Positions 10,696-17,464 of a DNA stretch of 64,000 nt are shown one piece after another; positions within the stretch are counted from its first letter, which is position 1; each line of letters begins with the position of its first letter. The position numbers and the translations under genes were made by a program. Source of the stretch: Gemmataceae bacterium (GTDB lineage Bacteria; Planctomycetota; Planctomycetia; Gemmatales; Gemmataceae); assembly GCA_019694755.1 (NCBI GenBank), contig JAIBBI010000009.1:1-64000 (forward strand). The letters are read 5' to 3'. The notes under the pieces are model-generated. The model made no database searches and was not told the origin of the DNA. It was given only the letters and a program-made list of their open reading frames with translations.

Positions 10696-11658
10696 GTGTT
10701 GCGTCTTCGTGCTTTCAGGAATACAGATCCGCCGACTGTCGCGGCGATTTGGAATGAGGTCTGTACCGGCCGCGGTGCGTACGCGCTCCGAATGGTAGCT
10801 GCGCTTGAGAGGGCCGTCTTCGGGAAGCACTTTTTTGATTTTAACGGAATGATCCTCGCGTTCGATGGCGAGACTCCGCTAGGGTTCATTCATGTCGGGT
10901 TCGGGCCGAATGACCAACAGACCGCATTGGATCATTCCACGGCGGTGATTTGTGCTATCGCCGTGCGACCCGGGTTCCGCAAGAAAGGAGTTGGCACGGA
11001 GTTACTGAACAAGGCAGAAGCGTTTGCCAGAGATGCCGGTGCGAAAGTCATCATTGGCGGGGCGGCCAGACCGCTGAACCCGTTCTACTTCGGTGTGTAT
11101 GGCGGATCCGACGCGCCCGGGTTCCTCAAGAGCGATCCGACCATTGGCTCGTTCCTCGAGAAACACGGCTACGTGGAACGGGATCGTTACAGCGTGCTTC
11201 AGCGGCGTCTCGAAGTTCCGATCACCGTTGCAGACGCTAGGTTTCCGCAACTCCGTAAACGGTTTGATGTTACGATTCAGCCGCGGACCGGTTTGGGTTC
11301 GTGGTGGCAGGAAAGCGTTCTCGGCCCCGTGGACCCGGTCGAATTGCGGGTCGAAGATCGCGCAACTCGCCAGACAGCTGGCCGGGCGCTCGTTTGGGAA
11401 ATGGAAGGCTATAGCTACCGGTGGAATTCGCCTGCTGCGGGAATCCTTGATCTGAATGTGCGCGAGGATCTTCGTCGGACCGGACTGGGACGGTTTTTTC
11501 TTGCACACCTTTTGCGATATCTGCAGGAGCAATATTTCGGGATCTGCGAGTGCCAGGCTCACTCGGGGAATGCCGGGGCTCTCAGGCTTCTTCAATCGAT
11601 GGGGTTTGCCCCAGTTGACGTGGGTGTTACGTACATCAAAAACGTTTCCGGCTTCTAG
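10696..11658 (+). CDS. GNAT acetyltransferase with two GNAT domains
   Basis: A 320-residue protein starting at GTG. The N-terminal GNAT domain (about residues 1-165) has the acetyl-CoA-binding segment VRPGFRKKGVGTELLNKA. A second GNAT-like domain (about 200-320) has VREDLRRTGLGRFFLAHLL followed by NAGALRLLQSMGF. Both therefore keep the R/Q-x-x-G-x-G/A pyrophosphate-binding pattern. The substrate is unknown. Double GNAT proteins include mycothiol synthase, but nothing here supports that assignment. The stop overlaps that of the convergent membrane protein gene by 4 bp. Confidence 0.85.
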   Translation: MLRLRAFRNTDPPTVAAIWNEVCTGRGAYALRMVAALERAVFGKHFFDFNGMILAFDGETPLGFIHVGFGPNDQQTALDHSTAVICAIAVRPGFRKKGVGTELLNKAEAFARDAGAKVIIGGAARPLNPFYFGVYGGSDAPGFLKSDPTIGSFLEKHGYVERDRYSVLQRRLEVPITVADARFPQLRKRFDVTIQPRTGLGSWWQESVLGPVDPVELRVEDRATRQTAGRALVWEMEGYSYRWNSPAAGILDLNVREDLRRTGLGRFFLAHLLRYLQEQYFGICECQAHSGNAGALRLLQSMGFAPVDVGVTYIKNVSGF

Positions 11659-13250
11659 CTTCCGCCCGGGTGCAAAACGATTCGGCCGAAAGGTCCGGAC
11701 AACCTAAGTCGGACCAGCGGCCACGGGTCATAGGGGTCCACTTCGCTTTCCAACAAGACACGTCCGGGACTCGCGGACCATCCCGGGTAGTGCCGCAGGC
11801 TTAGGACCAACGAATTTCGGTCGGGCACGACATCGCTCACGATCACATCGCCGCGATCGTCCATGGATAGCCGGCCCTTGCCCAAAATAACGTAGGATCG
11901 TTTACGGTTGAGGGCGAACACGGTTGTACCGTCGGCACGGAACGGGAGCGGGAGTCGCACGGCCGAGGGCAACCTGCCTAGCCGAGAGATGGTGGCCGGA
12001 CTTCGCACCATAACCCAGCCAATATTCCAGCGGTCAAAAAACCGGCCAAACTCGTCGTCAGTCCACTCGGAAACAGACCGACCGCCCAGACGGCCGGCCG
12101 AGAATGCCCAAGGTGTGTGCTCTCCCTCAGATCGGACTCCTACCAGAACGGGTGCATTCTGGCGGACCAAAGCGAGGTAACCCTCGCTGGGCGACGGCCA
12201 TTCATCACTCGCCTCTGTCAGCAGTCGGGCGGAATCGTCCGTTCTGGCTGCCAGTGCCGACCACCACTCGTCGGTACGGGTAACCGCAGGGCAGGGGCGT
12301 TGCCACCAGGAAACAAATCGTGGCAGATCCGTACTTTCCGACTGGATTATTGCGATCGCGGCACTCGACGCGACGGTGAAGCCCACGATGAGGAGTCCTC
12401 GGCGTACAGCGGTCTCCACCAACCACGGCGCTACTGAAATGGCGAGATGGATGACTGCCAACGTTGCCAACGAAGTTGTCGATTCACCGATCGCCAGCCA
12501 CACGCGTCGAAGTTCAGCCGGCACAACTTCGGATGCAAACGCCGACTGGCGATAGATTTCGTGCCACGCGGCAAAGGAAGGAGCCGCACCGACCAGTATG
12601 GAAAGCACCAGTAGAGCGTGCCAGGGCCAGGTGTGCCGTGCTGCCACGAATAGCCAGGCAGCAGTTGCCGGTATCGAGAATGCAAGCCATGCGGTCGGTA
12701 CGAAATACCACCCCAGGCCGGAACTGAACGCGACCATTGCCCAACCGGCCAGGTTTGGTTGAAGGTGAAATCGGCGCAGCCCCGCAAGGTACAGCCCGGC
12801 GATAGGCCCGACGAAAGACAGTTCGACATAACCACTGTCGAACAGCAGTACATTCGGCCTGAGACTCCACAGGGCCAGTACGATCCACGGCACGAGCCAG
12901 GCTCCGGCTGTTTGCACGTTGATGGCCGCGATTCCGGCGAGAACTGGAACAAGAACCACGGCCCAGCAACGAGCCCGGGAGTATCCGCCTAAGTCCGGGC
13001 CGTTCTGGTCGGAGCCACACCAAAATCGCGCCCATGGGCCGGACATGGCCAGTCCGACCACAAACGGCTGTCCGGCATCGACTCGAAGATCGACGCCGCA
13101 CCATCGGTCGGCGGCGGCAGCACGTGTCGCACGCCAGCCGCGGTAGGCCGCCTCGGCATGCCCGTCAGATAGGCCCAGATCTACACCGCACGCAACCCGA
13201 GCCGCCGCGATGACGAGCAGCAGATTCAGGCAGTTCCAGCCGGTGCGCAT
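11655..13250 (-). CDS. Large hypothetical membrane protein
   Basis: A 531-residue protein I do not recognise. It begins with a signal-like hydrophobic stretch. From about residue 85 to 310 there are roughly seven to eight predicted membrane segments (for example WAVVLVPVLAGIAAI, ALLVLSILVGAAPSF and GLLIVGFTVASSAAIAII). A C-terminal soluble domain of about 210 residues follows, rich in beta-strand-like sequence (SLRHYPGWSASPGRVLLESE). The arrangement resembles dolichol-phosphate-sugar-dependent membrane glycosyltransferases with an extracytoplasmic tail, but the catalytic acidic loop could not be confirmed. It is convergent with the GNAT gene and divergent from the mcsA operon. Confidence 0.7.
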   Translation of the reverse strand: MRTGWNCLNLLLVIAAARVACGVDLGLSDGHAEAAYRGWRATRAAAADRWCGVDLRVDAGQPFVVGLAMSGPWARFWCGSDQNGPDLGGYSRARCWAVVLVPVLAGIAAINVQTAGAWLVPWIVLALWSLRPNVLLFDSGYVELSFVGPIAGLYLAGLRRFHLQPNLAGWAMVAFSSGLGWYFVPTAWLAFSIPATAAWLFVAARHTWPWHALLVLSILVGAAPSFAAWHEIYRQSAFASEVVPAELRRVWLAIGESTTSLATLAVIHLAISVAPWLVETAVRRGLLIVGFTVASSAAIAIIQSESTDLPRFVSWWQRPCPAVTRTDEWWSALAARTDDSARLLTEASDEWPSPSEGYLALVRQNAPVLVGVRSEGEHTPWAFSAGRLGGRSVSEWTDDEFGRFFDRWNIGWVMVRSPATISRLGRLPSAVRLPLPFRADGTTVFALNRKRSYVILGKGRLSMDDRGDVIVSDVVPDRNSLVLSLRHYPGWSASPGRVLLESEVDPYDPWPLVRLRLSGPFGRIVLHPGGS

Positions 13251-13342
13251 GCGGATTCCTTACGAAGCTGGCCGCCCATGTTACCCGGCAGAACCGCGAT
13301 TCGCCAGCCGAACCGCCTGCCGAAGCCGGTCGCCACATGTGC

Positions 13343-13370
13343 TTGATTTTTCGGGGGTTAGCGTTATCAT
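13343..13370 (+). promoter_or_regulatory. Putative sigma-70-type promoter of the mcsA-mcsB operon
   Basis: TTGATT (13343-13348) and TATCAT (13365-13370) are separated by 16 bp and stand out in this GC-rich DNA. The expected start point is near 13377, leaving a leader of about 30 nt to the mcsA start at 13406. Read by eye from consensus only. Confidence 0.45.
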
Positions 13371-13405
13371 TTCAGCGAACGGAAAGAGAGGCTGAGGTCG
13401 CACGA

Positions 13406-13876
13406 ATGAAGTGCCAGAAGTGCACAAAAGCGGCCACGATGCACATCACCGAAGTGCTTCCGGGGGATCGGTTTGAAGAACTGCATCTCTGCGAGGATTG
13501 CGCTCAAAAGGTGCTGTTCGAGGTGCCCAAACCTCTGAAATCCGGGTCTGTCTCGGGTGAGGAGTCGGATGAATTCACTCCCGCCAAGAGCGCGTGCTCT
13601 TCGTGCGGGATAAAATTTGTCGAGTTTCGAAATTCCGGTCGGCTGGGTTGTCCCAACGACTATACCGAGTTTCGAGACGAATTACTGCCGCTGCTCGAGA
13701 ATATTCACGGCGAAATTAGGCACGCCGGCAAGACGCCACGGCGGTCTCCGAAGGCCCGTGCCGCCAATGGAGAATTGCTACAACTCAGGAAACAGCTGCA
13801 GGTGGCCGTCACACGTGAAGCCTATGAGGAGGCGGCGCGAATCCGCGATCGCATTCGCCAGCTCGAAACGAGTTGA
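13406..13876 (+). CDS. McsA-like zinc-finger protein with UVR motif (copy 1)
   Basis: A 156-residue McsA/YacH-type protein. CxxC pairs occur at the start (CQKC), at about residue 30 (CEDC) and again as CSSC followed by GC, giving several zinc-binding knuckles. The C-terminus is a UvrB/UvrC (UVR) motif helix, LRKQLQVAVTREAYEEAARIRDRIR. In Firmicutes McsA activates the protein-arginine kinase McsB. Here it is the first gene of an operon with a second McsA-like gene and mcsB, so the same role is likely. The start is ATG 13406, which gives the expected Cys-rich N-terminus; upstream codons in the frame look like leader sequence. Confidence 0.87.
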   Translation: MKCQKCTKAATMHITEVLPGDRFEELHLCEDCAQKVLFEVPKPLKSGSVSGEESDEFTPAKSACSSCGIKFVEFRNSGRLGCPNDYTEFRDELLPLLENIHGEIRHAGKTPRRSPKARAANGELLQLRKQLQVAVTREAYEEAARIRDRIRQLETS

Positions 13877-13891
13877 TTTTCGAGGCGACGC

Positions 13892-14386
13892 ATGAAGTGT
13901 CAACTGTGCCCAAATCCCGCGACTGTCCATTTCACCAAAGTGGTCAACAAGAAAGCGACGGAGTTGCATCTATGCACGGAGTGTGCGGCACGTCAGCAGA
14001 TCCCGTCGCTGGGCGAGCTTAGCTTGTCAGCGATTCTACAGTCGTTGATCGGTCAGCACGTGGGGCCCCAAGCCGAGGAAATGTCCCGGTTGACCTGCCC
14101 GACGTGTGGGCTAAAGTACATGGAGTTTCGCAGGGAAGGGCGGCTGGGCTGTCCTCGGGACTACGCGTCGTTTCGAGTGGGGTTGGAGCCGATTCTCAGA
14201 AAGGTCCACCGGTCCACGCGACACGTCGGCAAGGTGCCGCGGCGAAGGCAGCCTTCGGAAATCGACCTGTCGTTGCTCGACCTACGACAGCAATTGCGGC
14301 GGGCGGTTCAGGCCGAAGCGTACGAGGAGGCCGCACGAATTCGCGACCAGATCCGCGAAAAGGAAGCGGCAAATGAATCCCGATAA
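13892..14386 (+). CDS. mcsA: McsA-like zinc-finger protein with UVR motif (copy 2)
   Basis: A 164-residue paralogue of the preceding gene with the same order: CQLC, CTEC, CPTC...GC zinc knuckles and a C-terminal UVR motif (LRQQLRRAVQAEAYEEAARIRDQIREKE). The GRLGCPRDY segment is nearly identical to its neighbour's GRLGCPNDY, which points to tandem duplication. It starts 15 bp after copy 1 and overlaps mcsB by 14 bp, so it is probably translated in step with the kinase and is the better candidate for its direct activator. The gene symbol is by analogy. Confidence 0.87.
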   Translation: MKCQLCPNPATVHFTKVVNKKATELHLCTECAARQQIPSLGELSLSAILQSLIGQHVGPQAEEMSRLTCPTCGLKYMEFRREGRLGCPRDYASFRVGLEPILRKVHRSTRHVGKVPRRRQPSEIDLSLLDLRQQLRRAVQAEAYEEAARIRDQIREKEAANESR

Positions 14387-15440
14387 TCTTGTTCAGACGA
14401 CCGGCGAATGGCTGCGTGCGACCGGCCCCGAGTCCGACGTAGTTGTTTCCACGCGGATCCGCTTGGCCCGCAATCATGCCGCCTATCCGTTTACCAACCG
14501 TGCGAGCCCGCACCAGAAAGCCGAGATTGAAGCGATCGTTCGTGAGAAGGTTGCTCAGGTCGATTCCGACCGTCCGTTGCATTTCATCAACATTTCCAAG
14601 CTCGGACAGCTCGACAGGCAATTTCTCGTCGAACGTCAGTTGATAAGCCGGGAACTCGCAAATGCAGAAGGCCCACGGGCCGTCGTGGTCGATGACCGCG
14701 AAGCTGTTAGCATCATGGTCAATGAGGAGGATCACTTGCGTCTGCAAGTGATGAGGAGCGGCCTGGCCCTCGACGAGGCGTGGCAGGACATTGATTCCGT
14801 GGACGACCGCATCGAGCAAGTTTTCGACTACGCATTCTCGGACGAGTTCGGCTACCTCACGGCATGCCCCACCAATGTCGGTACGGGGATGCGGGCCAGC
14901 GTTATGCTCCATCTGCCGGCCCTGGTCCTCACCAAACAGATCGAGAAGGTCTTCCGGGCCCTGCAGAAGATCAACCTGGTCGTCCGAGGGCTTTACGGCG
15001 AGGGCAGCCGGGCGAGTGGCGATTTTTATCAGATCTCCAATCAGGTAACGCTGGGGAAGAGTGAGTCTGCCGCGCTCACAGAGATCCGTGAAGTGAATCG
15101 CCAGATCATCGAATACGAACGCCAGGCGCGAACGCTCATCATCAAGGAAACCCGACAAGCTATCCAGGATCGGGTGGCTCGGGCATTGGGTACTTTGCAA
15201 AGTGCGACGATGATGACCAGCGAAGAGACCATGGAACTGCTATCCAGCGTTCGACTTGGCGTCAATGTTGGACTCGTGACCGGGCTACCTATTACACTTG
15301 TTAACGAGCTGTTTCTGCATACACAGCCCGCTCACCTCCAAAAGCTCATGGGGACACAGTTGGACGGTGAGGAACGGAATGCTGCCCGCGCCCGGTATCT
15401 GCGGACGCGATTGAAAGAAGCCGGACCGAATCCCAATTGA
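14373..15440 (+). CDS. mcsB: Protein arginine kinase McsB
   Basis: A 355-residue ATP:guanido phosphotransferase of the bacterial McsB type, which phosphorylates arginine side chains on proteins and marks them for degradation or changes regulator activity. Visible motifs are the nucleotide-binding STRIRLARN (residues 26-34), NEEDHLRLQ near 115, and the catalytic loop CPTNVGTGMRAS near 165 with its key cysteine. Near residues 334-339 it has RNAARA, matching the RDxxRA phosphoarginine-binding motif known from Geobacillus McsB except for D to N. The length is normal. It lies between two mcsA-like genes and an ECF sigma gene; no clpC or ctsR is seen in the window. Confidence 0.95.
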   Translation: MNPDNLVQTTGEWLRATGPESDVVVSTRIRLARNHAAYPFTNRASPHQKAEIEAIVREKVAQVDSDRPLHFINISKLGQLDRQFLVERQLISRELANAEGPRAVVVDDREAVSIMVNEEDHLRLQVMRSGLALDEAWQDIDSVDDRIEQVFDYAFSDEFGYLTACPTNVGTGMRASVMLHLPALVLTKQIEKVFRALQKINLVVRGLYGEGSRASGDFYQISNQVTLGKSESAALTEIREVNRQIIEYERQARTLIIKETRQAIQDRVARALGTLQSATMMTSEETMELLSSVRLGVNVGLVTGLPITLVNELFLHTQPAHLQKLMGTQLDGEERNAARARYLRTRLKEAGPNPN

Positions 15441-16078
15441 AAAACCGCCGACCTTTTGTCGAGCGAAGGAGCGGATCCATAGCTTTTTCCAGTCAGGACC
15501 GGTCACCGACGGACGAAGAGCTGATGATGGCCCTCAGTTCCGGGCATCGCGCCGCTCTCGATTCACTGGTGCGGCGTTTTGAGCGCGAACTTTTTAACTA
15601 CCTGAAGCGATATTTGGGTGACGCGGCACTGGCAGACGATGTGTTCCAGAATACCTTTCTGCAGGTCTATCTGAAACGGGACACGTTCGACGCCTCCCGA
15701 CGATTCCGCCCGTGGCTTTACGCCGTAGCGACTCGTCAGGCGGTTGATGCGCTCCGTCGCGGCGGACGACGTACTCACGTGCGCCTGGAACAGCCCGAAG
15801 GGCAGGCCGTTGCCGAATCCGTGACCTCGTGTGAAGCCGACCCGCTCGACGGCGTGGTCGCTGGTGAATCCCGGCAGAGGGTCCGCGAGGCTGTCGACGG
15901 ATTGCCAAATCACCTCAGACAGGTGGTTTTGCTTGCTTATTTTCAGGGCCTCAAGTACCGGGATGTGGCGGACGCGCTCGGCATTCCGATCGGCACTGTG
16001 AAATCCCGGCTGTTTTCGGCCATTCAACTCCTGCAAGAACGCTGGACAGGGGCAGTGGGGGTGGACAGTGGAACATGA
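15437..16078 (+). CDS. ECF sigma factor in the mcsA-mcsB operon
   Basis: A 213-residue ECF sigma factor. Its TTG start overlaps the mcsB stop (TTGA), so it is probably translationally coupled to the kinase. Region 2 is clear (YLGDAALADDVFQNTFLQ, then FRPWLYAVATRQAVDALRR). Region 4 is also clear (LPNHLRQVVLLAYFQGLKYRD, then IPIGTVKSRLFSAI). A 30-residue basic N-terminal extension precedes region 2. The following gene overlaps its end and looks like its membrane regulator. Placement directly after mcsB suggests that the sigma factor and arginine phosphorylation serve the same stress response; this is inference from gene order. Confidence 0.9.
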   Translation: MKNRRPFVERRSGSIAFSSQDRSPTDEELMMALSSGHRAALDSLVRRFERELFNYLKRYLGDAALADDVFQNTFLQVYLKRDTFDASRRFRPWLYAVATRQAVDALRRGGRRTHVRLEQPEGQAVAESVTSCEADPLDGVVAGESRQRVREAVDGLPNHLRQVVLLAYFQGLKYRDVADALGIPIGTVKSRLFSAIQLLQERWTGAVGVDSGT

Positions 16079-16970
16079 CCTCCCCGGATACCTTTTGGAA
16101 CTCGATGAAGAACTGGACCGCGATCAGTTCGAACGGGAACTCGCCGCCAACCACCGGCTGATGGAATCGCTTGCACGGTTCAAGATGATCAACGACCAAT
16201 TGGATGGCTTGAACATAGAGTTCGACCCACCGTCAGGCCTCGCGGACCGAACGCTGGCCAGAATCCGACTGATTGACGAGCCGATCCGTCCCTCGGCGCG
16301 CCTGGCATGGGAAGCGGGCGCAGCACCGTCGCGCCGGCGGTGGGAAGCCGCGGCTGCACTGGCCATGTGTCTGGTCTTTGGAAGTCTCGTGGTACTCGGA
16401 ATCGATCAACTTTCCCATCGGGCCGCCAAGGTCGCTTGTACGGACAATCTTCGAGGGTTTCACCAGGCGCTGGCACAGTATGCAACGGACCGCCAGGGTT
16501 ACTACCCGGAACTCCGGCTCGATCGCGGCCGACCGCGGGCGGGGACCTTTTTCGCAGCCCTCTCGGAAGCAGGCTACCTCGCTCCCAACGTGTCCCCGAG
16601 TTGTAACGCGGTCCATGCGCCCCGACCCGTCAACGGGCGACCGGCGACGTTTGAGCTGGATTACTGCTACACCCTCGGTTGGCGCGACGCGGCCGGTCTA
16701 TTGCGTTCGCCGAGGCGGGCAGTCGAAGAGGCCAATGACCTGACGGCTGCGTTAGCTGATCGGCCTCCCAACAGTTGGGTTTGGAGACACTCGGCCGGCA
16801 ATCATCCTGGCGGCGCAAATGTCCTTTATCTAGGTGGCCATGTCATCTTTGTGATCTCCCCCAATGTCGGTTGGGGTGGCGATCACATATTTGAGAACGA
16901 CGACCATCGCGTGGCTGCCGGGAAACATGCCCGGGATTCCGCACTCGGCACGAAAGACGATGTGCCGTGA
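16068..16970 (+). CDS. Membrane anti-sigma-like protein with prepilin-like C-terminal motif
   Basis: A 300-residue protein with a GTG start, overlapping the sigma gene by 11 bp. The first ~95 residues are acidic, helical and cytoplasmic, resembling an anti-sigma domain without zinc ligands. A single membrane segment follows (AAALAMCLVFGSLVVLGI, about residues 103-122), then an extracytoplasmic domain. That domain begins like a type II pseudopilin processing product (CTDNLRGFHQALAQYATD). It ends with HPGGANVLYLGGHVIFV, close to the H-x-GG-x-NVL-x-x-GHV motif of planctomycete DUF1559 proteins. It probably controls the adjacent sigma factor by sensing something outside the membrane. The fusion of the two parts is unusual. 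Confidence 0.75.
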   Translation: MEHDLPGYLLELDEELDRDQFERELAANHRLMESLARFKMINDQLDGLNIEFDPPSGLADRTLARIRLIDEPIRPSARLAWEAGAAPSRRRWEAAAALAMCLVFGSLVVLGIDQLSHRAAKVACTDNLRGFHQALAQYATDRQGYYPELRLDRGRPRAGTFFAALSEAGYLAPNVSPSCNAVHAPRPVNGRPATFELDYCYTLGWRDAAGLLRSPRRAVEEANDLTAALADRPPNSWVWRHSAGNHPGGANVLYLGGHVIFVISPNVGWGGDHIFENDDHRVAAGKHARDSALGTKDDVP

Positions 16971-16980
16971 GGTAATGGCG

Positions 16981-17349
16981 TCAACCCAACAACAATCTGT
17001 CGATCAGGATTCCCAGGACCAGGCCTGCCGCGAACGCTGCGAATGACAGTAAAAGCACCGCTTTCGACAACCTACTGCCTCCGATGGCTGATGTTTCAGC
17101 ATAATCCGCGGTGAGCTTTGACGGTCGAGCCAATTCGGGAGTCGGCGTTAACAGGGCATCCAGGTCATTTTGTTCCAGAAGTGAGCGCTCTGGGGCCGGC
17201 CCATTGCCCGCACCGGCAGCCAGAACCGCCTCGGGCTCGGGAACGATGATCTGGCCCTCGCAACTGGTACACCTAACGACACTACCGACCTTGCGGTGGG
17301 CAATGGCAAGGAGCTGATTGCAGTACACACACCGGAAACGCACGGGCAT
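16981..17349 (-). CDS. Zinc-ribbon protein with C-terminal membrane anchor
   Basis: A 122-residue protein. The start at ATG 17349 is fixed by a good GGAGG six bases upstream; the longer frame is ignored. The N-terminus is a two-knuckle zinc ribbon (CVYC near residue 6, CTSC near 29). A low-complexity linker follows, then one C-terminal hydrophobic helix (AVLLLSFAAFAAGLVLGILI), so it is tail-anchored with the ribbon inside the cell. Small ribbon-plus-anchor proteins of this kind are common in planctomycetes; the function is unknown. It is convergent with the anti-sigma-like gene and divergent from the hydrolase-like gene. Confidence 0.8.
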   Translation of the reverse strand: MPVRFRCVYCNQLLAIAHRKVGSVVRCTSCEGQIIVPEPEAVLAAGAGNGPAPERSLLEQNDLDALLTPTPELARPSKLTADYAETSAIGGSRLSKAVLLLSFAAFAAGLVLGILIDRLLLG

Positions 17350-17464
17350 AACTACCTCCGATGATCGCCAGTGTGATTTTCTTATGCAAGCCCGGTCGAG
17401 GCAATGCGTTTCCCGGTAGAATTCTTCAGACGGGACGGACATCGGGTCGGCAGGGAGTCGGCGA

